This document shows, piece after piece, positions 26,675 through 35,520 of a stretch of 64,000 nucleotides of DNA. The first letter of the stretch is position 1, and each line of letters starts with the position of its first letter. The stretch is from Roseiarcus sp963787135. Its GTDB lineage: Bacteria > Pseudomonadota > Alphaproteobacteria > Rhizobiales > Beijerinckiaceae. The translations under genes and the position numbers were made by a program. The stretch spans positions 1 through 64,000 of the forward strand of contig CAWBBW010000003.1 of NCBI GenBank assembly GCA_963787135.1. Direction: 5' to 3'. The notes under the pieces are model-generated. The model saw nothing but the letters and a program-made list of their open reading frames with translations. It ran no database searches and was not told the origin of the DNA.

Positions 26675-27391
26675 TCAATAGCCGAGATAGGCGCGGCGCA
26701 CCGCGTCGTCGCCGCGGATCGCGTTCGACGGACCGCTCAGCGCGACGCGTCCGGTTTCGATGAGGAGCGCCGAATCGGCGAGATCGAGCGCAAGCGAGGC
26801 GTTCTGCTCGACGATCAGCATGCTGACCCCCTCGTCGCGGTTGATCGCGCCAAGGATGCGAAAAATCTCCGCCACGACCAGCGGCGCGAGGCCGAATGAC
26901 GGCTCGTCCAGCATCAGAAGATTCGGGCGCATGAGGAGCGCGCGGCTGATCGCGAGCATCTGTTGCTCGCCGCCCGACAGCGTTCCCGCCTGCTGGGGCC
27001 GGCGCTCGGCCAGCCTTGGAAAATAGCCGAACACCCGATCGAAGTCCTGCCTGACGCCGCTCCTATCGGAGCGGACATAGGCGCCGAGGCGCAGGTTCTC
27101 TTCGACCGTCAGATCGGTGAAGGTGCCGCGGCCGTCGGGAACGTGGGCGACGCCGAGGCGGGCGATGTCCTCCGCCGAGAGCGCGCCGATCGGCTTTCCT
27201 TGCAGACGAATATCGCCCTCGCGGCGAATGAGGCCGCTGAGCGCCCGCAACGTCGTCGTCTTGCCGGCGCCGTTGGCGCCGAGAAGCGCGGTCACGCCCC
27301 CCTTCTCGACGGAGAAATCGAGCCCGAACAGCGCCTGCGCGGAACCGTAGAACGCCTTGAGCCCCTTGACCTCGAGCATCGGCACGCTCAC
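26675..27391 (-). CDS. livF: ABC ATPase, LivF family, operon 2
   Basis: 238 aa from GTG 27391, overlapping the LivG stop (GTGA). Walker A GANGAGKTTTLR, signature LSGGEQQMLAISRALL, Walker B LLMLDEPSFGLAPLVV and IVEQNASLAL in the switch region mark a LivF-type ATPase. Cytoplasmic partner of LivG. Frame intact. Confidence 0.93.
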   Translation of the reverse strand: MSVPMLEVKGLKAFYGSAQALFGLDFSVEKGGVTALLGANGAGKTTTLRALSGLIRREGDIRLQGKPIGALSAEDIARLGVAHVPDGRGTFTDLTVEENLRLGAYVRSDRSGVRQDFDRVFGYFPRLAERRPQQAGTLSGGEQQMLAISRALLMRPNLLMLDEPSFGLAPLVVAEIFRILGAINRDEGVSMLIVEQNASLALDLADSALLIETGRVALSGPSNAIRGDDAVRRAYLGY

Positions 27392-28215
27392 GCGGCGCTC
27401 CCGAGATAGGCGCGAACGACATTCGGGTTGGCTCTTACCGCCTCGGGCGAGCCGTCGGCGATCACCCGGCCGAAATCGAGCGCGACCACTTGGTCCGAGA
27501 CTCGCATGACAAGGTTCATGTGATGCTCGACGAGCAGGATGGCGACGCCGCGGCGGTCGCGAATGGCGCGGATTTCCGCGCCGAGCGCATCGACTTCCTC
27601 GTGATTGAGCCCGGCCGCCGGCTCGTCGAGCAGGAGCAGCTTCGGACCAATTGCGAGCGCGCGCGCAAGCTCCACGCGCTTGCGGACCCCGAACGGCAGT
27701 TCGCCCGCCGGCCGGTCGGCGACGGCTTTCAGGCCGAATTCCTCGATCAGCGCATCAGCGCGCTCGGCGAGGCGCCGTTCCTCGCGTCCGGCAAGGGGCA
27801 GCGCGAGCGCGCTCGAGAGAAACCCGCCCCGCGCCAGTGCATGCGCCCCGACCCGCACGTTGTCCCTGGTCGTCATGGTCGCGAACAGCGCCACGTTCTG
27901 GAACGTGCGCGCGATGCCGAGCGTGGCGATCTCGTGTCGCGAAAAGCTCGCAAGAGGGCGCCCGTCAAAACGGATCGCGCCCGTGTGCGGGTCGTAGAGG
28001 CGGGAGATGCAGTTGAACAGCGTCGTCTTGCCCGCGCCGTTCGGCCCGATCAGCCCGCAGATGGCGCCCCTGGCGACCTCGAAGCTCACGTCTTCGAGCG
28101 CCGTCACCCCGCCGAAGCGCATCGTCACCCCATCGACCGCGAGCAGCGCGGAATCGTGAGGCTCAACCCTCTCGTCAGCGGTCCCGGCTTTCGCCTCGGC
28201 CAGCTCCATGAACAT
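27388..28215 (-). CDS. livG: ABC ATPase, LivG family, operon 2
   Basis: 275 aa. The start is taken at ATG 28215 (MFMELAEAKAG), with a second ATG at 28209; the upstream in-frame sequence is Arg-rich junk. An N-terminal extension of about 25 residues precedes DGVTMRFGGVTALEDVSF. Walker A GPNGAGKTTLFN, signature LPFGVRKRVELARALAIG, Walker B LLLLDEPAAGLNHEE, switch LLVEHHMNLVM and the LivG-type C-terminus NVVRAYLG are all present. First gene of the transporter block in transcription order. Confidence 0.92.
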   Translation of the reverse strand: MFMELAEAKAGTADERVEPHDSALLAVDGVTMRFGGVTALEDVSFEVARGAICGLIGPNGAGKTTLFNCISRLYDPHTGAIRFDGRPLASFSRHEIATLGIARTFQNVALFATMTTRDNVRVGAHALARGGFLSSALALPLAGREERRLAERADALIEEFGLKAVADRPAGELPFGVRKRVELARALAIGPKLLLLDEPAAGLNHEEVDALGAEIRAIRDRRGVAILLVEHHMNLVMRVSDQVVALDFGRVIADGSPEAVRANPNVVRAYLGSAA

Positions 28216-28322
28216 TCCGTTCCCGACATCCCTGGTCGGACTGGCGCCGACTCTTGCTTCCAGTGTTGACGTTTCCGGCCGCGTTGTCACCTGCTTTTGT
28301 TCGACCGACAACCGAGGCAGAC

Positions 28323-29093
28323 TCAGGCGCGCCGCTCGAGGAAGGCCAGCACGCCTTCCTTGTATATCCTGTCGCCGACGGCGAGATTGTGGTCGCGTGC
28401 GGTAATGTCGAGCGCCTCGGCCTGCGGCATCATGGCGGCGAGCTCGTGGGGATCGCCGGCTACCGCGTCGCGCGTCCCGACCGCAATCAGCGTCGGCGCG
28501 GCGATCCGCCCGACCTCGGCCGGCGTAAGGCTCTGGCGCGACCCCCGGATGCACGCGGCGAGCGCGGCGCGGTCGCTCTTCGTCTGGTCGGCAAAGGCGC
28601 GAAACATCCGCTGCGTCGGGTCGGAGAGCCTGTCGAGCGAGGGCGCGTCCATCGCTTCCGCGATGCCCTCCGGCAGGCCCGCGCTGCGCACCAGCCGGTC
28701 GCCAAGACCGCCCAGGATCAGCGAGCGCACGAGCTCCGGCTTCGCCAGGGCGAGGAAGCTCGCGATCCGGGCGCCCATCGAATAGCCCATCACGTCGGCG
28801 CGTTCGATCTTAAGGAAGGAGAGCAGATTGCCCGCGTCGCCGGCCATCAATTTGCTGTGATACTCGGCCGGCGCATAGAGCTTCTCGCTTGCCCCGTGGC
28901 CGCGATTGTCGAAGGCGACGACCCGCCGCCCCGCCCGGGTCAGCGTCTCGACCCAGCGCGGATTGACCCAGTTGATGCGATGGGTGGAGGCAAAGCCGTG
29001 GATCAGCAGGACCGGCTCGCCGCGGTCATGCCCCTCGGGGGCGACGTCGATGAAGGCGATATGAACGCCTTGGGATGAGAACTGCCGCAACAT
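28323..29093 (-). CDS. Alpha/beta hydrolase
   Basis: 256 aa, MLRQFSSQGVHIAFIDVAP. The alpha/beta hydrolase fold is shown by PVLLIHGFAS (oxyanion region), RVVAFDNRGHGAS, the nucleophile elbow VMGYSMGARIASFLAL (Ser about 107), the acid region PTLIAVGTRDAVAG and the catalytic His in ARDHNLAVGD. Cytoplasmic. Close to 3-oxoadipate enol-lactonase and esterase-type members, but substrate cannot be assigned. It lies 107 bp upstream of LivG on the same strand and may be co-transcribed with operon 2, which would hint at an ester or amide substrate for that importer (inference). Confidence 0.85.
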   Translation of the reverse strand: MLRQFSSQGVHIAFIDVAPEGHDRGEPVLLIHGFASTHRINWVNPRWVETLTRAGRRVVAFDNRGHGASEKLYAPAEYHSKLMAGDAGNLLSFLKIERADVMGYSMGARIASFLALAKPELVRSLILGGLGDRLVRSAGLPEGIAEAMDAPSLDRLSDPTQRMFRAFADQTKSDRAALAACIRGSRQSLTPAEVGRIAAPTLIAVGTRDAVAGDPHELAAMMPQAEALDITARDHNLAVGDRIYKEGVLAFLERRA

Positions 29094-29165
29094 GCCGGAC
29101 CCCTTGGGGCGAGTTGCATAGTTGCTGAGACGCGGGCTGAAAAGAGGCTGCCACGCCCCTCCCCG

Positions 29166-29882
29166 TCACAGCGACGTCGCGAAGGCCGTCAGCCAGTCGG
29201 GCATCGCCGCCACCATCACCGACTCGAGCCGGTGATCGAAGCCGGTGAGGATCGCCGCGCCGATGACGGCGAAGACCGCGCCGAGTGCGACCCTGCCGCC
29301 TGCCCCGGCTGAGGCGAGGCGCGCTTTCCCAACGACGCCCCCGAGAATAAGGCCGACGGCGACAAGCGCGCCGGCGGCGCCCAGCGCATAGACGGTCATG
29401 ATGGCGATCGCTGCAGCGAGCGAGCCGCCCTTGGCGGCGAGAATAAGCGCCGCGCCGAGCGTCGGACCCGCGCAGGGCGCCCAGGCCAGGGCGAGCACCG
29501 CGCCCGCCGCCGCCTGGCCGAGGAGACCGGCCCTGGGAAGGCGCTCGCCCACGATATCGGCCGTCCGGCCGACAAACCCGAGCCGCCGCTCGAAGGCGTC
29601 GCCGAGCGCGGGAAAGACGAGCGCTGCGCCGATCAGGACCATGATCGCGGCCGACGCCCCGCGCACGAGGGCGGAATCGCCGAATTCGACGCCAAACGAC
29701 GCGAGCGCGCCGCCGACGAGGCCGAAAGTCAGCGCGAGCCCAATCCCGAGCGCAATGGGGCCGCGCGGATCGTTGGCCCGCGCGCCGGCCACGACGATCG
29801 GCGCCAGCGGCAGCACGCAGGGGCTCAGGATCGTCAGCATCCCCGCCGCCACCGCAAGGGGCAGAGCAACCAGAAGGTTCAC
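29166..29882 (-). CDS. CcdA/DsbD-type membrane thiol carrier
   Basis: 238 aa, MNLLVALPLAVAAGMLTILS. Six hydrophobic segments. It carries the two conserved redox motifs of CcdA proteins, LSPCVLPLAP (Cys about 22) and LAWAPCAGPTLGAAL (Cys about 136). These proteins pass electrons from cytoplasmic thioredoxin to periplasmic thiol proteins. The start overlaps the stop of the thioredoxin-like gene by 4 bp (ATGA), so the two are coupled and the partner is its probable substrate. Confidence 0.88.
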   Translation of the reverse strand: MNLLVALPLAVAAGMLTILSPCVLPLAPIVVAGARANDPRGPIALGIGLALTFGLVGGALASFGVEFGDSALVRGASAAIMVLIGAALVFPALGDAFERRLGFVGRTADIVGERLPRAGLLGQAAAGAVLALAWAPCAGPTLGAALILAAKGGSLAAAIAIMTVYALGAAGALVAVGLILGGVVGKARLASAGAGGRVALGAVFAVIGAAILTGFDHRLESVMVAAMPDWLTAFATSL

Positions 29883-30268
29883 ATCGCCGCCTTCAGGACG
29901 TTAACCACCGAATCCTGCGAGATTCCCCACGACATGCGCGCGACCTCCTTGCCGCCCTTATAGGCGATCAGCGTCGAGCGCGGGCAGTTGAGCTTCGCCA
30001 CCACGTCCTTCTGGTTGTCGTAGTCGACCCGAAAATAGGTGGCGTGATCATAAGCGGGGTCGTTCTTGAGGTTGTCGAGGATCGAGGCCTGCATGTGGCA
30101 CTGCAGGCACCACGAGGCATAGACATGGACGATGACCGGCTTCCCCGACGCGATCGCCTTCTCGACTTGAGCCGGGTCGTAAGGGTGAAACTCGAACGCC
30201 CGTGCGGGACAGGCAAGCGCGGCTGATGCGAGGCCGACGAGTGCGAGAAACGATCTGCGGGTCTTCAT
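29879..30268 (-). CDS. Exported thioredoxin-fold protein
   Basis: 129 aa from ATG 30268 with GGAGGCG upstream. The N-terminus MKTRRSFLALVGLASAALA has a twin-arginine motif (TRRSFLA), cut after about ACPARA. The thioredoxin fold shows VIVHVYASWCLQCHMQ with the active-site pair WCLQC, YFRVDYDNQKDVVAKLNCPRST (with the cis-Pro region) and LIAYKGGKEVAR. It acts in the periplasm, probably reduced by the CcdA-like protein it is co-encoded with. A third cysteine precedes the cis-Pro segment, which is less common. Confidence 0.88.
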   Translation of the reverse strand: MKTRRSFLALVGLASAALACPARAFEFHPYDPAQVEKAIASGKPVIVHVYASWCLQCHMQASILDNLKNDPAYDHATYFRVDYDNQKDVVAKLNCPRSTLIAYKGGKEVARMSWGISQDSVVNVLKAAM

Positions 30269-30496
30269 TCGCGCCTCCTGATTGAAGTCACTTACGCCCG
30301 GGAGGCCGGCGCGGATCACGTTCGCCGGAGGACCTCCCCGCCCTCATCATACCGCTCGAACAGCGCCGCGTTAACGGATTAACCTCATCACAACGTCGGA
30401 CCGGCGGAACATTTGCAAATTCTCCCAGTCTCGCCGATGGTCCGGATCGAAAGCGGCGGCCGCGGAATCATGGCCAGCCCTTGCGGAGGATCCGCC

Positions 30497-31096
30497 ATGA
30501 ACGGGTTTGGTGTCTTCAAGAATGCACTGTTTGCGCTCGCGCTCTTCAGCTTCACCGCGCCGGAAGCCGAGGCGATCGAGATTTTCGGCGGAGCGAACCC
30601 CGCCGCCCACATGAACGACGACATGATCACGCAAGTAAGAGGCGGCGCGCGTCACGGCGGGGGTCATCGCGGCGGGGGTCATCGCGGCGGCGGCATGCAC
30701 CGCGGAGGGGGCATGCACAGGGGCGGGGCCATGCATCGTCCCGCCGGCCGGCCCGGCGGCATGCACGGCAGGCCGGGCGGGGCGCACCGGCCCGCTACTC
30801 GCCCCGGCAACGTCAATCGGGGCAACGTCAATCGGAATGTCAACCGAAACGTGAATCGCAACATCAACCGCAACGTCAATGTCAATCGGGCGGGCTATCG
30901 CGGCGGCGCCGTGTGGGCTGGCCGGCCGGGTTGGTACCGCTGGAATCCGGGCGGCGCCATTGCGGCCGGCGCGGCGATCGGCTTCGTCAGCGCGGCGGCG
31001 GCGGCGTCCTGGGCCGGCGCGGCGCCCTCCTCGGGGCTCTGCTGGTACTATACCGACCCGAGCCGGCGTCAGGGCTTCTGGGACGTTTGCCCCTAA
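30497..31096 (+). CDS. Exported His/Gly- and Asn/Arg-repeat protein
   Basis: 199 aa from ATG 30497 (MNGFGVFKNALFALALFSF) after GGAGGA. A Sec signal peptide is cut near PEAEA. Then NDDMITQVRGG, a block of GGGHRGGGHRGG and GMHRGGGMHRGG units (residues 50-95, with about ten histidines and repeated Met), a block of NVNRNVNRNINRNVN units (about 108-135), and a hydrophobic Gly/Ala segment ending with cysteines in SSGLCWYYTDPSRRQGFWDVCP. No family is recognised with confidence. Metal (Cu, Ni or Zn) binding by the His/Met block is a reasonable guess. Followed by a strong terminator. Confidence 0.75.
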   Translation: MNGFGVFKNALFALALFSFTAPEAEAIEIFGGANPAAHMNDDMITQVRGGARHGGGHRGGGHRGGGMHRGGGMHRGGAMHRPAGRPGGMHGRPGGAHRPATRPGNVNRGNVNRNVNRNVNRNINRNVNVNRAGYRGGAVWAGRPGWYRWNPGGAIAAGAAIGFVSAAAAASWAGAAPSSGLCWYYTDPSRRQGFWDVCP

Positions 31097-31143
31097 CCGA
31101 CGAACAGAAGAGGACCGCGAAGGGTCCTCCTGCGACATTTTGC

Positions 31144-31178
31144 GCGGCCGCCCCTAAGCCAGGGCGGCCGCTTTCGTT
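31144..31178 (+). terminator. Rho-independent terminator
   Basis: GCGGCCGCCC (31144-31153), loop CTAAGCCA, GGGCGGCCGC (31162-31171), then CTTTCGTT. A perfect 10-bp GC stem with a short T-tract, about 50 bp after the His/Gly-rich gene. A weaker hairpin AGGACC/GGTCCT (31111-31128) precedes it. Confidence 0.7.
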
Positions 31179-31357
31179 CGGCAGGCGGGGCAAGCGCGGC
31201 ACAACGTCGCGGCGCTCCCGCCCCCTCTTGACGGCCGGTCACACCTTTCCCACGTCGATTGGCAGTCGAGGCAGGAGAGTGCCAAGAGCCTCACCGAGGC
31301 CCGGTTCAGGGCCGGGGCGGCGGCCCTCCCTCCTCGACGAGAGGCAAGGAGGAAAGG

Positions 31358-31780
31358 ATGGCTGTATTTTCCGATCCGTTCAACGCGCTGTCGAATTTCC
31401 AGCAGGCCCTCGACGCGTTCCGGGCAAGCAGCTGGCTCGACGCAGGCCCAAGCGCCGGCGGTACCTACCCGCCGATGAACGTCTTTCGCAAAGGCGATGA
31501 CTTCATCATCGTCACCGAGTTACCCGGCGTCAAAAAGTCCGAGCTCGACGTGCAGGTGAAGGGGCGGACGCTGCGGCTCTCCGGGGTCAAGACCGTCGCC
31601 TTTCCGGAGAAAGCCGCGGTGCACCGGCGCGAGCGGCTTGCCGGCCGTTTCGACCGCGCCGTCACCCTGCCGGTCGAGATCAATCCGGATGGCGTCAAGG
31701 CCGAGTACCGCGACGGAATTCTGGCGCTCTTCCTGCCGCGCGCCGAGAGCGGGAAGCCGAAATCGATCAAGGTCGGCTGA
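31358..31780 (+). CDS. Hsp20/alpha-crystallin small heat-shock protein 1
   Basis: 140 aa from ATG 31358, after AAGGAGGAAAGG. A holdase that binds unfolding proteins in the cytoplasm. The alpha-crystallin domain runs from about 45 to 135: MNVFRKGDDFIIVTELPGVKKSELDVQV (MNVFRKGDDFIIVTELPG), LAGRFDRAVTLPVEI and GILALFLPRA, the last carrying the I/L-x-I/L position. It is co-transcribed with the second Hsp20 (3 bp gap). A possible heat-shock promoter was looked for upstream but not established. Confidence 0.92.
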   Translation: MAVFSDPFNALSNFQQALDAFRASSWLDAGPSAGGTYPPMNVFRKGDDFIIVTELPGVKKSELDVQVKGRTLRLSGVKTVAFPEKAAVHRRERLAGRFDRAVTLPVEINPDGVKAEYRDGILALFLPRAESGKPKSIKVG

Positions 31781-31783
31781 CCC

Positions 31784-32215
31784 ATGAGCAAGCAACCGAA
31801 CAAGAAGGGAACGACCATGGCTGACAAGCAGGAAATGGCGGTCCGCGAGAAGAAGGAGCTCGCCGACAAGGCGGAGAAGACGGTCCCTGGCCGGTACTTC
31901 GTTCCTTACGCCGACATTTATGAAACCGACGACGCGCTCGCCGTGGTGCTGGAGATGCCCGGCGTCGAGAAGAAGGATCTCGAGGTGGCGCTCGAAAATG
32001 ACGTGTTGCGGGTGGACGGCCGCATCGACTTCGCCAAGTACAAGGACGTGGAGCCCGTCTACACGGAATACAATGTCGGCCACTACGCCCGCTCGTTCGC
32101 GCTCTCGGGCACGATCGACCGGGAGAAGATCGGCGCCAATCTCGAAGACGGAGTGCTGACGCTGACCTTGCCGAAATCCACGCGAGCCCAGCCGCGCAAG
32201 ATCGCGATCGGGTGA
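31784..32215 (+). CDS. Hsp20/alpha-crystallin small heat-shock protein 2
   Basis: 143 aa from ATG 31784 (MSKQPNKKGTTMADKQEM); ATG 31817 (MADKQ), with GGGAACG before it, is an equally good start. The N-terminal 40 residues are highly charged. The alpha-crystallin domain contains ADIYETDDALAVVLEMPGVE, YARSFALSGTIDREKIGANL and the DGVLTLTLPKS strand. It is sequence-diverged from its partner, so the two may form mixed oligomers. A terminator hairpin follows at 32259. Confidence 0.92.
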   Translation: MSKQPNKKGTTMADKQEMAVREKKELADKAEKTVPGRYFVPYADIYETDDALAVVLEMPGVEKKDLEVALENDVLRVDGRIDFAKYKDVEPVYTEYNVGHYARSFALSGTIDREKIGANLEDGVLTLTLPKSTRAQPRKIAIG

Positions 32216-32258
32216 GAGGACGCGGAGGATAGCGCGGGCGCGCGAGTTCCCTGGAGCT

Positions 32259-32288
32259 AGAGGGCGGTCGAAAGGCCGCCCTCTTCTG
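32259..32288 (+). terminator. Terminator of the Hsp20 pair
   Basis: AGAGGGCGG (32259-32267), loop TCGAAAGG, CCGCCCTCT (32276-32284), then TCTG. A perfect 9-bp stem 44 bp after the second Hsp20 stop. The T-tract is short. Confidence 0.65.
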
Positions 32289-32347
32289 GGTCTGCTGGCG
32301 CCATCGAGGCCGTCGCGTTTGCGGCGGGCGCTGGGTGTAGCGGGCGA

Positions 32348-33805
32348 TCAGCCGAGAGCGTCCTTGACGATCTTGCCGTCCTTCATGATGAGCGCGAGAC
32401 CCTTCTCCGGCTCTGCGAGAAGCCCGATGTTCTCGATCGGGTTGCCGTCGACCACCAGGAGATCGGCGAGCGCGTCGTCTTCGATCACGCCGAGCTTGCC
32501 GGGATAGGGATTGCGCGGACCGGACAACGCGAGCAACTCGCCGTTGGTCGCGGTCGCCATCATGAGAATCTCGGCGTTAGCGTACCAGCGCGTCAGATGG
32601 GTGAGCATCACCCCCTGGCGCGCCGCGAGCCGGCTTGAAAACAGGAGATCCGAGCCGAACGCCGTCTTGATCTTGTGCGCCTTCGCCAGCGCGTAGGCGG
32701 TGTTCGTGCCGGCGAAGACCTGAAGCTGGTTGATCCGGCTCTGGCCGGTGAGCACGCCCGTGTCCTCGTCGCTGAGGAAAGGCTGGATGCTGAGCCAGAT
32801 GTCCTTGTCCGCCATCAGCTTCGCCGTCGCCTCGTCCATGAGATGGGCGTGCTCGATGCATCGCGCCCCCGCCGCGATCGCGCGCTGGATGGTCTGCGGC
32901 GCATAGGCGTGGACCGCGACATAAGTGTTCCAGTCGGCGGCGGACTCGACCCCTGCCCGCAACTCGGGCTCGCTGAATGTCGTCATGTCGAGCGAGGTGC
33001 GCGGCGACGACACGCCTCCCCCTCCGACGAGCTTGATCTGAGAAGCGCCATGCAAGAGCTGCTCGCGAACGCGCAGGCGAACCTCGTCCGCGCTGTCGGC
33101 GATCATCGCGCCGCCCGTTTCCTCCATCGGGCTCAGCGGCCCGCCCAAACTCCTCGGGATATCCTGCAGCGGGCGCAAGTCGCCGTGGCCGCCGGTGGTG
33201 GTGATCATCGCGCCGCACGGATAAATGCGAGGCCCCGGTACGATCCCTTCGTCGATCGCCTGTTTGAGCGGGAACGAGGGACCGCCGAGGTCGCGGATCG
33301 TGGTGAAGCCGCGCATCAGCGTGCGCTCGGCCTCGGCGCTCGCGGCCAGAAAGATATAGCCCACATCCGCGGCGAACAGGCTCGATATCGGCAGCGCGGC
33401 GAACACGGAATGCCAGTGCGCATCTATCAGGCCCGGCATGACGACCCGGCCGCCGCAATCAACCGTGCGCGCGTCCTCGGGCGCCGGCGGGCTCCCGCCA
33501 GCGACCGACTTGATCCGACCGCCCTGGACCAGCAGGCGAAGCCCTTCGCGGAGCGCGCCCGACTTGCCGTCGAACAGCAGGAAATTCGTGAACACGATTG
33601 GCGGCGCCGGCTCCGGCAGGGCCTCCGCTTTCGCTTTGCAAGGCAGGCCGAGCGCAGCGAGCGAGGCGCCGGCGCCGGCGATGAATCCGCGGCGCGAAAG
33701 GCTGGCGTCGATCCGGCGCGTCAGTGTCTGAATTTCCGGCCGATGGCACAGGCACCCCGGGGCGCCGCCGTCATCGATCGCTTCCGCCGAGGTGCAGGAG
33801 AACAT
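32348..33805 (-). CDS. Exported amidohydrolase (metal-dependent hydrolase)
   Basis: 485 aa from ATG 33805 with GGAG nine bases upstream. The twin-arginine motif LSRRGFIAGAG is at residues 36-46, after an unusual 35-residue lead that includes GCLCHRPE. The barrel has the HxH metal site in PGLIDAHWHS, RGFTTIRDLGG, the further metal ligands in AVHAYAPQ and IEHAHLMD, and Asp in FGSDLLF. The C-terminal DALADLLVVDGNPIENI is the usual end of imidazolonepropionase/prolidase-like amidohydrolases. It is probably periplasmic and hydrolyses a cyclic amide or dipeptide; substrate not readable. Single gene, in opposite orientation to its neighbours. Confidence 0.88.
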   Translation of the reverse strand: MFSCTSAEAIDDGGAPGCLCHRPEIQTLTRRIDASLSRRGFIAGAGASLAALGLPCKAKAEALPEPAPPIVFTNFLLFDGKSGALREGLRLLVQGGRIKSVAGGSPPAPEDARTVDCGGRVVMPGLIDAHWHSVFAALPISSLFAADVGYIFLAASAEAERTLMRGFTTIRDLGGPSFPLKQAIDEGIVPGPRIYPCGAMITTTGGHGDLRPLQDIPRSLGGPLSPMEETGGAMIADSADEVRLRVREQLLHGASQIKLVGGGGVSSPRTSLDMTTFSEPELRAGVESAADWNTYVAVHAYAPQTIQRAIAAGARCIEHAHLMDEATAKLMADKDIWLSIQPFLSDEDTGVLTGQSRINQLQVFAGTNTAYALAKAHKIKTAFGSDLLFSSRLAARQGVMLTHLTRWYANAEILMMATATNGELLALSGPRNPYPGKLGVIEDDALADLLVVDGNPIENIGLLAEPEKGLALIMKDGKIVKDALG

Positions 33806-34012
33806 GGGGGCGAGCTCCAGGCTGGCGGAGCCTATCGGCGCGACGGGCCACCCGTCAAAACGGACGCTCGTTGGCTCTTTAACGAGGGTAGCGCGGATAA
33901 CTTGGGGAAGCGCCACGCGCCCCTGATTGCACTTGGGTCCGGGCGTCAAAAGGAGTAGTTTATGTGAGGTTCGCGAGGTTGTTGTTCATCCGTTCGATGA
34001 CAGGAATCCGGC

Positions 34013-35520
34013 ATGAGCGAGCAGAGCAACCAGACTGATCGGATTTCGGCTCGCAACGCCGATCCGGCGCCAGCTTCACCGGCGGCTCCCGGCACAGGGG
34101 CCGCCTCGCCAGAGAGGCGGAAGAGCACCCGCTGGCGAAAAATGCTCCTTGGAGCAATAGGCGTTCTGATCCTGGCCGGCCCTGTGGTTCGGCATTCCCT
34201 GGGTCCAGACAACCCTCAACACGGTTTCAACGGATGACGCATACGTCAACGGTCACGTGACGTTCGTGGCCGCACGCGTCCGGGGCCAGGTGGCGCGCGT
34301 GCTCGTCGACGACAACAACCGCGTGCGCAAGGGAGACCTTCTGGTCGTACTGGACAAGGAGCCCTTTCAGATCGCAGTCGCGGTCAAAAAGGCGGCTGTC
34401 GATACGGCGACAGCCGACCTGGAGGCGGCGAAAGCCAAAGCGCGCGGTATCGAGGCGGAGGCCAGGGGCCGGCGCTGGACGTTGCAGCACGCCGTCGAGG
34501 ACGTCGACAACCAGGTCGCCCTGTTGCGCGCCCGGGTGGCCGGTGTCGACAAGAGCAAGGCCGAGCTCGCGCTGGCTCAGCTTGACTTCGACCGGGCCGC
34601 CAAGTTGGTGGTGACGAACGATGTCCCCGAGAGTTGTACGACCAGCGGCAGGCTGCCTTGTTGGCGGCCCGCGCGGACGTCACCGCGTCGCTGGCCGATG
34701 TCCGTCAAATCCGTGCCTCCTTGGGTTTGCCGCCGGAACGTGACGAGAGAGATCTCGACCAGGTTCCGGCCGATATCGATCAAACCTTTTCTTCCGTGCT
34801 CCAAGCGCAGGCCGACCTGATCCAGAGTGCGGCTCAGCTGGGCGTCATCCATTCGTTCGAGGAGACGCCGAAGCAGATGCTTGCAGCATTCGAAAAGGAA
34901 GGCGACATCAATTGCATCTTCGCTCGGCTGGCGGCCGACGCGCCGGACGTCAAGCAGGCCGAAGCCAAGCTTGAAGTCGCCAGGCGCGATCTCGACCAGG
35001 CCGAGCTTGATCTCCGCTACTGCGACGTCATCGCGGAGATCGATGGGGTCATCACGCGCCGAAACTTAATCCCGGCGACAATGTCCAGGTCGGCCAGGGT
35101 CTCATGGCGATCCGGTCGCTCGATGAAATCTGGGTTGACGCCAATTTCAAGGAGACGCAGCTGGGTGATCTGCGGATCGGCCAACCCGTCGATCTCTATG
35201 TCGACATGTACGGTGGCCGCCACGTGTTCAAGGGCCGCATTTCCGGCTTTACCGAGGGGACCGGATCGACATTGGCGCTCCTGCCGGCGGAGAACGCTAC
35301 CGGCAACTTCGTCAAGGTGGTTCAGCGGCTGCCGGTTCGGATCGACCTTGAGAACTACGATCCGGAGAAGAGCCCGCTGTTCGTGGGCACGTCGGTTGTT
35401 CCTTACGTCTACTTCAACAAGCCGCCGACCGGACCCGATGCCGGCAAGTTTTTGCAGACATCGGCGCCTGAGCCACCAACGGGCGGTTCCACAAAGAACG
35501 CGCCGGACGCAAACAAGTGA
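34013..35520 (+). CDS. HlyD/EmrA-type membrane fusion protein (three frame breaks)
   Basis: About 500 aa after correction. The periplasmic adaptor of a drug or small-molecule efflux pump. From 34013 (MSEQSNQTDRISARN) the first piece covers a cytoplasmic tail and one membrane helix, MLLGAIGVLILAGPVV. The second has TDDAYVNGHVTFVAARVRGQV, the lipoyl/beta-barrel start, and VVLDKEPFQIAVAVKKA. The third has the coiled hairpin and AELDLRYCDVIAEIDGVITRR. The fourth has IRSLDEIWVDANFKETQL and TLALLPAENATGNFVKVVQR. The frame shifts near 34,190, 34,627 and 35,070. All pieces match the family in order, so either three single-base errors or a decaying gene. It overlaps the transporter gene by 4 bp (GTGA). 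Confidence 0.82.

Noticed and set aside
31225..31256. Possible RpoH (heat-shock) promoter before the Hsp20 pair (CTCTTGAC, then CCCACGT)
   Set aside because: The -10 does not fit the consensus well and spacing is ambiguous; a promoter here is likely but the sigma factor cannot be stated.
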